Positions 7,437 through 15,188 of a stretch of 23,092 bases of DNA are shown here, piece after piece. Both the position numbers and the translations under genes were made by a program. The stretch is from Thermoplasmata archaeon (lineage in GTDB: Archaea; Thermoplasmatota; Thermoplasmata; Thermoplasmatales; Thermoplasmataceae). Numbering within the stretch: position 1 is the stretch's first letter; each line of letters opens with the position of its first letter. Under the pieces are notes generated by a model. That model made no database searches. It was not told the origin of the DNA and saw nothing but the letters and a program-made list of their open reading frames with translations. The stretch is taken from the NCBI GenBank assembly GCA_021797525.1, contig JAJZZQ010000056.1, positions 1 through 23,092 of the forward strand, read 5' to 3'.

Positions 7437-8228
7437 CTGGAAGGTATAAGGGGAAAAATTGCTGATAGACTTGGTAACCTCACCACTGAAGTTTACGAGA
7501 AGATTTTGCTGGAGGAAATAAAGAATAGCCCTGTCCCTAGGCATGTCGGCATAATAACAGACGGTAACAGAAGATATGCAAGGTCCAATGGCCTTTCCAC
7601 AGATGAAGGCCACCTGAAGGGAAAGGAGAAACTTGAGGAGGTCCTTGAATGGTGCATGGAGGTCGGTGTTGAGATCCTAACTGTCTACGGGTTTTCAACG
7701 GAGAACTTCAAAAGAAGCAAGAAAGAAGTGGATTTTCTTTTCAGGCTTATAAATGATGCTTTCCTTGATCTACTGAAAGACAAAAGAGTATACGAGAACA
7801 ACATCAGGGTCAAGGTTATTGGAGAAACTCATGTGCTTCCTGAATACCTCAGGGAAACTATAGAAAAGGTGGAATCCACAACAAAGGGATTCAAGAAATT
7901 CAGATTCAACTTGGCAATTGGCTATGGAGGCAGAGAGGAGATAATAAATGCCATTAAGAGGCTTTATGGAGATATCAATTCTGGAAAAATTGGCATTAAT
8001 GATGTGAATGAGAGCCTCTTCCGGAGCTATCTATACGACTCTTCTATCCCTGATCCGGATCTTATTTTCCGTACAAGCGGGGAGGAAAGAATTTCCAACT
8101 TTCTGCTCTGGCAGTCCGCATATTCCGAGCTTTATTTTTCAGATGTGAACTTCCCTGAACTTAAGAAATCAGATTTCTTCAGGGCCATAAGAGATTATCA
8201 GAACAGGAAGAGAAGATTCGGTGCATGA
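7437..8228 (+). CDS. uppS: Cis-prenyl diphosphate synthase (UppS family), probable CTG start
   Basis: This Z-type prenyltransferase condenses isopentenyl diphosphate onto an allylic primer, GGPP in archaea, to make the polyprenyl carrier for glycan assembly. Signatures are HVGIITDGNRRYARSNG with the catalytic Asp, the STENFKR block, GYGGREEI, and the C-terminal DPDLIFRTSGEERISNFLLWQSAYSE motif split over two segments. A TTG at 7506 would give 240 residues but cuts off TEVYEKILLEEIK, which resembles the N-terminal helix of archaeal homologues and has no convincing ribosome site of its own. The frame is open back to 7404 with no standard start. CTG at 7437, 7 bases after GGAGGTGA, gives 263 residues. 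A sequencing error at the start codon is the alternative. The stop directly abuts tiaS. Confidence 0.88.
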   Translation: MEGIRGKIADRLGNLTTEVYEKILLEEIKNSPVPRHVGIITDGNRRYARSNGLSTDEGHLKGKEKLEEVLEWCMEVGVEILTVYGFSTENFKRSKKEVDFLFRLINDAFLDLLKDKRVYENNIRVKVIGETHVLPEYLRETIEKVESTTKGFKKFRFNLAIGYGGREEIINAIKRLYGDINSGKIGINDVNESLFRSYLYDSSIPDPDLIFRTSGEERISNFLLWQSAYSELYFSDVNFPELKKSDFFRAIRDYQNRKRRFGA

Positions 8229-9518
8229 ATGTATATCGGCATAGATGATACTGATTCCAGGGAAAGGGGTTGTTCCACATATGTTATGACAGAGATCATA
8301 AGGCGTAGCGGCCTCGATCTGATAGGATACCCCAGACTTGTAAGGCTTAATCCTTCAGTTCCATGGAAAACAAGGGGAAATGGAGCTCTCTGTGCCAGGC
8401 TAGGGAGGGGAAAAAGAGAGAAAAAGGCATGCGGACAGTTTGACGGACAGACAGTTTATGCTTTTGAATCATCTGAGGAGACCTTAAGCCGTGAAGAATT
8501 GATTGAAATTTCTGCCAGAACAATATACGATCTGGCAGAGCTTCTCGATGAAGGTACAAATCCGGGAATTGTGGTTGGCGATACTCCAACATCTCCCGAT
8601 ATATACTGGAACAGTGTAAGGGGGATCGAAAGCATAGAAAATGTAACTGAGAGTCTGAAAAAATCAGGACATTCCTACCTCGGAATTAAGGAAGGGCGCG
8701 GCATTATCGGTGCAGCAGCTGCACTTTCCTGGAGGCCCTTAATGAGGACTTATGAGGCACTCATCTACAGATATCCACATCCGGAGCCTATTTCTTTCCA
8801 GACAAAGATGAATGCTGCAATGATGGCATTGAATGTAAAAGGTTCGTTCAATGATATTGATATGCACAATCAGTATCCAGCCATATTTCCAAGAGAGAGA
8901 ACACCAGTAGTTATGGGGATAAGGAGTACTGATGACTGTGATCTCCTCGCATCTTCTCTTGAAATTGCGGACAAAAATGGAATATCTTATGATAGAGCTA
9001 TGGTCTTCGAGACAAATCAGGGAACGGACGAGCATATTGAGTCAAACCCCTCCACTCTGGAAGAGACTCATTCCTACAGCATTCCATGCACTGTAAGAGG
9101 GTATCCATACAGCATAAGAGGATCACACTATTTTGTCGAAGTAGACTATGCTGGTAAGTCATTGAAAGCGGCTGCCTTCGAACCTACAAAAGAATTCCGG
9201 AAGATTTTCAGAGCTCTTTTGCCGGGTGACAGAATAACAATTTTTGGTTCCTTCAGCCAGGGAGTTCTGAATATAGAGAAGATGGAGGCGGTTACACTTT
9301 CCCTGGCATATTTGAGGGAAAATCCAATCTGTGATAAATGCCACTCCAGGACTGATAACCGTGGCAGAAATGATTACAGGTGCAGGAAATGCGGCTCTGT
9401 TTACACGACTCCCCACTACAGGATCGTGGAGAGGACAATTGCACCCGGCAGATATGATGTTCCAGTTATAGCCAGAAGGCATATTTCAAGGCCGTTTGAT
9501 ATAGGTGGCGCAAAATGA
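8229..9518 (+). CDS. tiaS: tRNA(Ile2) 2-agmatinylcytidine synthetase
   Basis: TiaS attaches agmatine to C34 of the archaeal tRNA-Ile with a CAU anticodon, using ATP, so that it reads AUA rather than AUG. The 429-residue length matches the family. The N-terminus MYIGIDDTDSRERGCSTY is the signature of its kinase-like domain, followed by RLVRLNPSVPWKTRGNGA. A probable OB-fold lies near 285-345 (RGSHYFVEVDYAG onward). A zinc ribbon follows with C368, C371, C385 and C388. The ATG directly follows the uppS stop with no gap, and its stop overlaps the next ATG as ATGA, so the genes are probably co-translated. With Trm5 in the same run, two anticodon-loop modifiers are grouped here. Confidence 0.95.
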   Translation: MYIGIDDTDSRERGCSTYVMTEIIRRSGLDLIGYPRLVRLNPSVPWKTRGNGALCARLGRGKREKKACGQFDGQTVYAFESSEETLSREELIEISARTIYDLAELLDEGTNPGIVVGDTPTSPDIYWNSVRGIESIENVTESLKKSGHSYLGIKEGRGIIGAAAALSWRPLMRTYEALIYRYPHPEPISFQTKMNAAMMALNVKGSFNDIDMHNQYPAIFPRERTPVVMGIRSTDDCDLLASSLEIADKNGISYDRAMVFETNQGTDEHIESNPSTLEETHSYSIPCTVRGYPYSIRGSHYFVEVDYAGKSLKAAAFEPTKEFRKIFRALLPGDRITIFGSFSQGVLNIEKMEAVTLSLAYLRENPICDKCHSRTDNRGRNDYRCRKCGSVYTTPHYRIVERTIAPGRYDVPVIARRHISRPFDIGGAK

Positions 9519-9994
9519 CCCTGGTGGCGTTGACAGGCATACCAGGAACTGGAAAAAGCACCATATGCAGCATACTAAGGAAAATGAATATAAACTGTTA
9601 TGAGGCCATTGAGATATGCGGTTCCAATAATTGTGTGGAAGGTGATACGGTTGACATTGATTGCCTTTCATCTCTCTGGGCTGGAAGAGATGAAAAGAAT
9701 GTAATTATTGCTTCTCATTATTCACATCTTCTAGGTGCGGATTACGTAATCATACTTGAGCGAGACCCAGTTACAGTGGAAAAGGCACTTGTGGCTAGAG
9801 GATACAGTACTGAGAAGGTTTTTGAAAATATGGACTCCATGTATTCGGATATTATTTATCAGGAGTCACTTGATCTGAACCCTTCCACACGGATTTACCG
9901 CATAATGAATCAGGAGGGCAAACAGTCGGAGACTGCAGAAGCCATTATGAAGATTGCACAAAACATATTCTCAGGAAAAATCTCCACATCTTAA
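9515..9994 (+). CDS. Fap7/adenylate kinase 6-like NTPase
   Basis: This 159-residue P-loop protein starts MTLVALTGIPGTGKST, with Walker A at residues 8-16. It has the RGYS motif (95-98) followed by KVFENMDSMYSDI, which marks the AK6/Fap7 (hCINAP) family. Eukaryotic and archaeal Fap7 bind ribosomal protein uS11 and act as an ATPase in small-subunit maturation. Adenylate kinase activity is also reported for the family, so annotation as an NMP kinase is common. The conserved histidine region ASHYSHLL (66-73) is present. It overlaps the tiaS stop by ATGA. Its likely partner uS11 is encoded at 21550-21933. Confidence 0.85.
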   Translation: MTLVALTGIPGTGKSTICSILRKMNINCYEAIEICGSNNCVEGDTVDIDCLSSLWAGRDEKNVIIASHYSHLLGADYVIILERDPVTVEKALVARGYSTEKVFENMDSMYSDIIYQESLDLNPSTRIYRIMNQEGKQSETAEAIMKIAQNIFSGKISTS

Positions 9995-10003
9995 GGCACA
10001 ATA

Positions 10004-10013
10004 CATATTATAT
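10004..10013 (+). promoter_or_regulatory. TATA-like box for the phosphatidyltransferase gene
   Basis: CATATTATAT is centred 26 bases before the ATG at 10035, just downstream of the stop of the preceding kinase gene. The spacing suggests a separate leaderless transcript. It supports 10035 over the longer open frame that begins at 9954 inside the kinase gene. Confidence 0.5.
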
Positions 10014-10034
10014 CAACAATCACGATCCAAGTTC

Positions 10035-10649
10035 ATGGTCCTGGATAGCCTCAGAGGAAGAGCAGACGGGTTGATCTCCTCCCTGAGCAGGCCATTCATG
10101 GGCATTAATCCAAACACAATCTCCTTTCTTTCTTTGGTTCTTGCTGGGCTTTCCGGATTAACCATCTGGATTGGAGGAATTTATCTTAGCCTTGCTTTCA
10201 TTTTCCTTATCCTATCGGCACTCTTTGATGCAGTCGACGGAAAAGTGGCCAGGACCAGAAACCTCTCCTCTCCACTGGGAGATCTGGTTGACCACGTGCT
10301 GGACAGATACTCTGACATTCTTATAATGATCGGCTTCATATTCAGTTCCCCCGGATCTGAGTTTCTAGGTATAATTGCCCTGATCGGTGTTCTTATGACC
10401 TCGTATATGGGTACTCAATCCCAGGCACTTGGCCTGAAGAGAAATTACTCAGGTATACTTGGCAGGGCTGACAGGCTGGCGTTCATGATGATATTTATCC
10501 TGATTCAGCTGCTGGTACCCTTCTCCATTCACATGCCGCTTTTCAATCTGACTCCCACAGATATTCTCCTTCTCTGGTTTGCCATAGCTGGAAATGTGAC
10601 AGCATTGCTGAGATTCCGAGACAGTTATTCATCACTGAAGAGTAATTAG
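10035..10649 (+). CDS. CDP-alcohol phosphatidyltransferase (archaetidylinositol-phosphate synthase-like)
   Basis: This integral membrane enzyme joins a CDP-activated lipid to a small alcohol phosphate, here presumably CDP-archaeol in ether-lipid synthesis. The full catalytic motif D-x2-D-G-x2-A-R-x8-G-x3-D-x3-D is present (D65, D68, G69, A72, R73, G82, D86, D90). About five to six hydrophobic segments follow and surround it. The substrate cannot be read from sequence; inositol phosphate is the commonest archaeal assignment for this size (204 aa), with glycerol phosphate or serine as alternatives. The open frame extends 27 codons upstream to 9954. That stretch overlaps the kinase gene and looks non-family-like, so ATG at 10035 (MVLDSLRGRAD) is chosen. 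It converges with glmM; the two stops overlap (TTAG). Confidence 0.87.
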   Translation: MVLDSLRGRADGLISSLSRPFMGINPNTISFLSLVLAGLSGLTIWIGGIYLSLAFIFLILSALFDAVDGKVARTRNLSSPLGDLVDHVLDRYSDILIMIGFIFSSPGSEFLGIIALIGVLMTSYMGTQSQALGLKRNYSGILGRADRLAFMMIFILIQLLVPFSIHMPLFNLTPTDILLLWFAIAGNVTALLRFRDSYSSLKSN

Positions 10650-11995
10650 ATAAGAGAATTGATCACTTCTGTAACCTTTTTGTTAATTTTCTCTGCCTCT
10701 TCCATGCTCCTTCCATGTCCGTAAATGCGCATTATGGGTTCAGTGCCTGATGCCCTGACAAGTGCCCATCCCCCATCCATGTAAATTTTAAGCCCGTCTG
10801 TCCTGTCAACCTTTTCTGAAAGTTTCTTTTTATCCAGATCATTGAGGATCTTCTGAGGGTCCTTCCCAGCTACCTTAATGATTGTTCTGTAGAGCCTGAA
10901 TCCTGGAAGCTCTGAGACAATCTGTGATAAAGTTTTCCCTCTCTCGGCAATAAGGTTGAGCATAAGGGCAACAGTCATGGCACCGTCCCGGCAGTACTGG
11001 TGTTCTCCAAAAATGACGCCACCGTTCTCCTCTCCTCCAATTTTTGCATTCTTCGCTATTATTGTGCGTGAGACTATTGGTGCGCCCACCTTCGTTCTTA
11101 CTAGATTGAAACCCTTTTCTTTGGATATATGCTCCAGGTTGTCTGAGCTGCTCACTGGCGTTACTACTATATCACCTTTTCCTGCAATACTGGAAATAAG
11201 AAGGGAAAGTGACTGATCACCGTCAATGAAATTCCCTTTTTCGTCTATGAAAACAGCCCTGTCTGCATCGCCATCATGGGCTATTCCCAGTGAGAAATTG
11301 CCGGATTTCATGACAGATATCAGATCCGCCAGGTTTTCTGGTTTAGGTTCAGATTGCCTGGATGTGAAGTGCCCATCAGGGTAGGAATTCAGCTCCACCA
11401 CGCTGCATCCCAGGTCTCTGAGAAGTTTAGGAGTGGTGTAGTATGCTGCCCCATTTCCGCAGTCCACAGCAACCCTGAAATTGCTTTTACGTATTTTGGC
11501 TGCATCAACCTTTGCTATCACAGAATTAATGTACAGGTCTCCACCTCCAGGATCACTGGTAACACGACCAACGTCACCCCACTGGCATAGTTCCCATTTC
11601 CCCTCGGACAATGCGTCCTCTATTCTTATCTCATCTTCCTGGCGCAGTTCAGTGCCATCCTTATCTATGCATTTGATACCATTGAATTCCGGAGGATTGT
11701 GGGATGCAGTTATCACAATTCCATATAGCCCATGAATCTTGCAATAATACTGGACTGCGGGAGTTGGGAGTATGCCAAGGTCAATAACATTAACTCCTGT
11801 TGACAAAACCCCTGACATGACGGCAGAGAAGAGCATTTCACCGGTGTCTCTTGTATCTCTGCCCATTGCAACGGTCTTTGAGCCAAAAATAGAGGCAGAA
11901 GCCCTGCCAACGTTCAGGGCAAAATCAGACGTAAGATCTCTGTTCGGAGTGCCCCGTATCCCATTTGTGCCAAACAGCTTTCTTTCTCTTTGCAT
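10646..11995 (-). CDS. glmM: Phosphohexomutase: phosphoglucosamine mutase or phosphomannomutase
   Basis: This is an alpha-D-phosphohexomutase-superfamily enzyme that moves phosphate between C1 and C6 of hexose phosphates for sugar-nucleotide synthesis. The 449 residues carry KLFGTNGIRG at the N-terminus and the phosphoserine loop TASHNPP with S98. They also carry the metal loop DGDADRA, the sugar loop GEENGGVIF and the phosphate-binding RASGTEPIMRIY near the end. KLFGTNGIRG and EENGG favour glucosamine phosphate, but archaeal members are often bifunctional or mannose-specific, so the symbol is tentative. The start is ATG with a TATA-like box 26 bases upstream. Its stop overlaps that of the convergent phosphatidyltransferase gene. 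Confidence 0.88.
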   Translation of the reverse strand: MQRERKLFGTNGIRGTPNRDLTSDFALNVGRASASIFGSKTVAMGRDTRDTGEMLFSAVMSGVLSTGVNVIDLGILPTPAVQYYCKIHGLYGIVITASHNPPEFNGIKCIDKDGTELRQEDEIRIEDALSEGKWELCQWGDVGRVTSDPGGGDLYINSVIAKVDAAKIRKSNFRVAVDCGNGAAYYTTPKLLRDLGCSVVELNSYPDGHFTSRQSEPKPENLADLISVMKSGNFSLGIAHDGDADRAVFIDEKGNFIDGDQSLSLLISSIAGKGDIVVTPVSSSDNLEHISKEKGFNLVRTKVGAPIVSRTIIAKNAKIGGEENGGVIFGEHQYCRDGAMTVALMLNLIAERGKTLSQIVSELPGFRLYRTIIKVAGKDPQKILNDLDKKKLSEKVDRTDGLKIYMDGGWALVRASGTEPIMRIYGHGRSMEEAEKINKKVTEVINSLI

Positions 11996-12017
11996 AGTTT
12001 TTATAATAGTAGCCCCG

Positions 12018-12024
12018 TATTTAT
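12018..12024 (-). promoter_or_regulatory. TATA-like box for glmM
   Basis: The minus-strand sequence ATAAATA is centred 26 bases upstream of the ATG at 11995, in the gap behind the glycosyltransferase gene. The spacing predicts a leaderless transcript. Confidence 0.45.
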
Positions 12025-12069
12025 CATTATAGTGGGACTATTGGATGCTTTTGTCCGGAACCCTTTATA

Positions 12070-13164
12070 TCATGGATCCTCTGTTCTATCCAGTGTGTAC
12101 TGTCGCCCTCTCCATACTATAGATTTCATTCCTCCACCCTTTACGAGGTTGTAGAAGTACACAAATGGTATCATGAACTGTATGAGAAATCCGCTTTTCC
12201 AGTGCCTTCCTGACCTTTTTGAGGATCTAACTGCATTTATAACTGCAGGAAGAAACAGCAGAAGCACAGGATAAAACGGCCAGAAAACAACTGAAAGAAC
12301 AATTGCTGACAGGAACTCAAATATTGTTGCACCATAAAAGAGAAGGCCATAACTAAGGACTTTCCTGGTTGCATATATGGACAGTGCAGTCTGTCTGTTT
12401 GCCCATTCAACGAAGGTGTTAAAATCATCCGGAGACCTGACAATGGGGGCTGCATCCGGGACATATGCTATTCTGAGTCCGTATTTTCGGCATATCTTAG
12501 TAATTGCAATGTCGTCCGAAACATAGGAACTGAAAAAATCCAGATCCCTGCCAGCAAGCAATTCGGATCTGAATGCCAGTGAGCCTCCCCATCCAAATCT
12601 CGTCAGGTTAGATTGCATCATCCCCAATCCCACATAACCCCAGACCATCTTTACTTTAGACCAGAACCCTCCGACAGGATCGAAGAATGGGAATGTTGTG
12701 GAGATTCCAACTGTGTTATCCCTGAGAGGTGCTATCAATGATGAAAGCCATCGATCACTGACAACCGTATCGGAATCCACTATTACAGTAACATTATGTG
12801 AGGCATGATCCGCTTTGATAGCGGAAACGATTGCATTCACTTTTCCACTCCCTTTTCCGGATTGTGATATGATGTGTTCAATTCCAGCCTCATTGAGAAA
12901 ACTAAGGGCAGGATCATCCTCTGAATCCACGACTGCGAGAAGCCTGAAATCCCCATGTTTCTGGTTTTTCAATGCGAGGATGTTATTCTCCATCTCATGA
13001 TCGATGCCCCTGCATGGAAGTATAACAAGAACGGAAGTTTCTGTGTCATTCCCATAGTTCTCGCTCTGGCCGCGAACCAAAGATATGTATAGAAGACCTG
13101 CGAAGATGAGAATGTTAAGAGGAATAAAAAAGTAAAGCAGAAAATCGTGAATAAGAGGGGACAT
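12070..13164 (-). CDS. Membrane glycosyltransferase, GT2/GT21 (ceramide glucosyltransferase-like)
   Basis: This 364-residue protein has an N-terminal membrane segment (about 7-29), a cytosolic GT-A catalytic domain and three or so C-terminal membrane segments (about 270-345). The catalytic pattern fits inverting family 2/21 enzymes. It includes ILPCRG near 48, DSEDD at 80-84, the metal-binding DSD at 130-132, the base SDD at 216-218 and RQTALS at 257-262, in the place of the (Q/R)xxRW motif. It most likely transfers a sugar from a nucleotide donor to a lipid acceptor at the membrane. The real acceptor is unknown. It starts two bases after the aEF-1beta stop, so it probably shares that transcript, though no functional link is obvious. 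Confidence 0.8.
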   Translation of the reverse strand: MSPLIHDFLLYFFIPLNILIFAGLLYISLVRGQSENYGNDTETSVLVILPCRGIDHEMENNILALKNQKHGDFRLLAVVDSEDDPALSFLNEAGIEHIISQSGKGSGKVNAIVSAIKADHASHNVTVIVDSDTVVSDRWLSSLIAPLRDNTVGISTTFPFFDPVGGFWSKVKMVWGYVGLGMMQSNLTRFGWGGSLAFRSELLAGRDLDFFSSYVSDDIAITKICRKYGLRIAYVPDAAPIVRSPDDFNTFVEWANRQTALSIYATRKVLSYGLLFYGATIFEFLSAIVLSVVFWPFYPVLLLFLPAVINAVRSSKRSGRHWKSGFLIQFMIPFVYFYNLVKGGGMKSIVWRGRQYTLDRTEDP

Positions 13165-13166
13165 GT

Positions 13167-13433
13167 CTAAACAAGTGTCATATCCTCTGTATCAACCTGC
13201 CCGACCCCATCTATCCCACTGAGGGCAGCCTCTACACTGTCAATTTTTCCCTCTTCATCGGGGATGATTATCTCGAGCCTCACGGCCTTGAGTCCGAAAG
13301 CGACATCCTGAACCTCTACTTTATTGAGTGTACACTTTCCCTTCAATTTTTCCTTGGCAGCACTCATGATTGTATTTATATCTCTGTCCGCATCCTCTGG
13401 AAGAATGCGCATTACTACAGCTACGTCTCCCAC
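13167..13433 (-). CDS. ef1b: Translation elongation factor 1-beta (aEF-1beta)
   Basis: This is the archaeal guanine nucleotide exchange factor that reloads EF-1alpha with GTP during translation elongation. The core FGLKAVRLEIIIPDEEG and the C-terminus IDGVGQVDTEDMTLV are family hallmarks. The GTG at 13433 is chosen because it gives the usual N-terminus (M)GDVAVVM and 88 residues, and because GGTGA lies about 5 bases upstream of it. A GTG three codons earlier (13442), directly abutting the upstream stop, is the alternative and adds MNR. It follows the zinc-ribbon gene without a gap, a gene pairing seen across many archaea, and precedes the glycosyltransferase by two bases. Confidence 0.93.
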   Translation of the reverse strand: MGDVAVVMRILPEDADRDINTIMSAAKEKLKGKCTLNKVEVQDVAFGLKAVRLEIIIPDEEGKIDSVEAALSGIDGVGQVDTEDMTLV

Positions 13434-13442
13434 TCTATTCAC

Positions 13443-13610
13443 CTAAGGTCCAACAAAGGAGCACTTATTGCAAGTATATCTGGTAGAATGTTCCCTGCAG
13501 TTCTTGCATCTGCCAATCAGTTCTTCCCCGCATTGAGGGCATTCGAATATTGAATATCCAGGATCAACTAGACCAACACCGCACGATGAACAGTTTTCCT
13601 TGTATCTCAT
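13443..13610 (-). CDS. Small zinc-ribbon protein (HVO_2753-like), predicted RNA binding
   Basis: This is a 55-residue protein made almost entirely of four Cys pairs: CSSCG, CPQCG, CKNCR and CNKCS. It ends in the family-typical SFVGP. These arrange as two zinc-binding fingers, as in the haloarchaeal HVO_2753 family (COG2888), which is annotated as a translation-linked RNA-binding zinc ribbon. The start is ATG at 13610. An in-frame GTG at 13625 would add MRSEF, but that GTG lies inside AGGTGA, which reads better as the Shine-Dalgarno for the ATG. The gene sits immediately before aEF-1beta, the conserved archaeal arrangement. Confidence 0.85.
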   Translation of the reverse strand: MRYKENCSSCGVGLVDPGYSIFECPQCGEELIGRCKNCREHSTRYTCNKCSFVGP

Positions 13611-13681
13611 AAATTCACTTCTCACCTGTAAATACCCGCCATTTCAAGATGAAACAACAGTTTGCTGACATTTCACATGGA

Positions 13682-13689
13682 TATATAAT
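13682..13689 (-). promoter_or_regulatory. TATA-like box for the zinc-ribbon/ef1b/glycosyltransferase operon
   Basis: The minus-strand sequence ATTATATA sits about 75 bases upstream of the zinc-ribbon ATG. Transcription would start near 13659, leaving a leader of about 50 bases that contains the AGGTGA ribosome site. It is the strongest TATA match in this gap. Confidence 0.45.
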
Positions 13690-13736
13690 CTTTTCAAGAA
13701 TCATTGCTGCAGTAGACTACGGAATTGGCTGTGTGA

Positions 13737-14126
13737 TCATTTCCTGCCTTTCTCAAGCTCCGCCCATTTTTTCTCCAGCTGAAGCTTGAGTGCCTCCGGC
13801 TTCTTAGCCTTTTCATCGGATGACCTCAATTCCTCAGGGATCCTGAGACCTTCCTGTACATCATATTTGAAATTGATTATGGATGATTGGGAAAGTTTGT
13901 ATTTCTTTGAAAGATCTGAAATTCTGCCATCTATTGTCTGAAGTATGTCCTTCATAGCGCCATATTCCATGTTCTCCTGTATAATCCGCATTATAGTGTC
14001 CTTAAGACTTTCTCCATCTCTCTGCAATAGGCTTATGGCTAAAAATTCTGATTTTGTAAGCTCAAGAGAGTAAGTCTCCTGACCATTTTCTTCCTGATCC
14101 TCATCAGGTATTTCATCTTCGGGCAT
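13737..14126 (-). CDS. 129-aa acidic/helical protein, putative ribbon-helix-helix partner of the actin
   Basis: I do not recognise a named family. The first 17 residues are very acidic. Residues 18-23 (TYSLEL region) alternate like a beta strand. A helix at about 24-36, a DGES turn at 37-40 and a second helix at 40-54 follow. That order and the Gly-x-Ser turn fit a ribbon-helix-helix DNA-binding fold. Residues 56-78 could form a short coiled coil, and 107-129 a strongly charged, Lys-rich helix. Size and order resemble bacterial ParR: an N-terminal RHH followed by a segment that binds the ParM filament. It lies directly downstream of the Ta0583-like actin but has its own TATA-like box (14171-14190) and GGATGA ribosome site (14133-14138). 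The ParR-like role is inference. Confidence 0.7.
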   Translation of the reverse strand: MPEDEIPDEDQEENGQETYSLELTKSEFLAISLLQRDGESLKDTIMRIIQENMEYGAMKDILQTIDGRISDLSKKYKLSQSSIINFKYDVQEGLRIPEELRSSDEKAKKPEALKLQLEKKWAELEKGRK

Positions 14127-14170
14127 TTTGGTTCATCCTAATCTATGACGACCAGAATGCATACAGGAGA

Positions 14171-14190
14171 CATATAAAAAAATATATGCT
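14171..14190 (-). promoter_or_regulatory. TATA-like region between actin and the 129-aa gene
   Basis: A 20-base run of A and T with two TATAT cores fills most of the 71-base gap between the two genes. On the minus strand it reads T-rich straight after the actin stop, so it may end the actin transcript. It can also serve as box A for the 129-aa gene, with a predicted leader of about 20-30 bases. Confidence 0.4.
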
Positions 14191-14197
14191 AACCAGG

Positions 14198-15178
14198 TCA
14201 GTTTGAGGACCTGGCTGCAGCATCCCTGTATCCCAAGGCATTGGCGAACTGGATATCCTCCTGTGGTATCTTCACCATAGCACCTGGAGCAAGTTTCTCT
14301 AACCTGTCACCAATAAGGGATGACCCTCCTCCTACTGGTATCAGAGCGGTTATTCTGTCCAGCTCCTCCCTGAGGTTCTCCCTAAGTTTGTCAAGGATCC
14401 TGTTAGCGAGGTTAGCCATTATAGGCTCTGAAACTTTTGGGCCCCCCACTTCACGCTGTTTGAAGAGAACTGTCTGGCTGATTGCTTCCCTTGCCACATC
14501 GTTAGGCACAATGAAACCAGTTTCCTTTGCTATTGCCTTTGAAATTCCAGATACAAGGTCCCCTACTCCTGCCTGAATACTGAATGACATTTCAACAACA
14601 GGCTCCATGTTCTTCAGATTTACAGTCAGAACATCAGTTGTCCTTGAACCTATATCCACGACAACACCATATCCGTACTGTGCCTTTAGCATGCCCTTGT
14701 CAAGGAGGTACAGGGCTGCTCCTACTCCCTGAGGCCTCATTATCAGTTTAGTTATGTTGAATGTCCTTGTTTCGCCAGCGACCGATTTAATAGTGAACTC
14801 CTTTCCCTGAAGATACTCCTTTGCTGCGTTCAGTTCATGTTCAAATGTACCAAGAGGAGTCCCGCTTCCCAGAACTATTTCGGCCTTGTTACCATCCTTC
14901 CCTGCGCCGCTCATCCAAAGGGCACCTGCAAGAAGAGGCAGGGAATCTGGATCGGAAAGCCTTCCGTCTCCCTGCGGTTCTCTTACACCTGCACCTGTTG
15001 CATCATCGCCGAAGAAGAACGGATCACTGTCATTAATTGTCAGGATTGTAGAAGATCCTCCTATTCCCCAGTTCTTCGCCTCTGTAGCTGCCCATCTGGA
15101 TGGAAATTTGGACCTTCCAGAATCCGGGCCCACAACTTTCGTGTCACCATATCCCAAGTCTACTCCCAATACTATCAA
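14198..15178 (-). CDS. Actin-like ATPase, Ta0583/ParM-related
   Basis: I recognise this as a homologue of Thermoplasma acidophilum Ta0583, the crystallised archaeal actin related to plasmid ParM; the length is the same (326 aa). Actin-fold ATP-binding loops are present: phosphate-1 DLGYGDTK (7-14), phosphate-2 DIGSRTTD (175-182) and the adenosine loop GGGSSLIGDRL (283-293). The blocks SGTPLGTF and MRPQGVGAALYLLD also match the Ta0583 group. Such proteins form ATP-dependent filaments; the cellular role of Ta0583 is not established. The start is TTG, directly after an in-frame stop, with AGGTGA (15183-15188) 4 bases upstream. No other start is possible in frame. The upstream region has clustered TACACT motifs, and a putative RHH protein follows. 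Confidence 0.92.
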   Translation of the reverse strand: MIVLGVDLGYGDTKVVGPDSGRSKFPSRWAATEAKNWGIGGSSTILTINDSDPFFFGDDATGAGVREPQGDGRLSDPDSLPLLAGALWMSGAGKDGNKAEIVLGSGTPLGTFEHELNAAKEYLQGKEFTIKSVAGETRTFNITKLIMRPQGVGAALYLLDKGMLKAQYGYGVVVDIGSRTTDVLTVNLKNMEPVVEMSFSIQAGVGDLVSGISKAIAKETGFIVPNDVAREAISQTVLFKQREVGGPKVSEPIMANLANRILDKLRENLREELDRITALIPVGGGSSLIGDRLEKLAPGAMVKIPQEDIQFANALGYRDAAARSSN

Positions 15179-15182
15179 TTAT

Positions 15183-15188
15183 TCACCT
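15183..15188 (-). promoter_or_regulatory. Shine-Dalgarno that supports the TTG start of the actin gene
   Basis: The minus strand reads GAGAGGTGAATAATTG. AGGTGA pairs with the 16S rRNA tail and is 4 bases from the TTG at 15178. A stop codon in frame immediately before the TTG rules out a longer protein. Confidence 0.6.

Noticed and set aside
7420..7449. ATG with GGAGGTGA overlapping it, as a start for uppS
   Set aside because: This ATG is in another frame and meets TAA after nine codons. It could reach uppS only through a frameshift, and CTG at 7437 needs none.
9954..10034. 27-codon N-terminal extension of the phosphatidyltransferase
   Set aside because: It overlaps the kinase gene, has no ribosome site and no family resemblance, and a TATA-like box lies 26 bases before the ATG at 10035.
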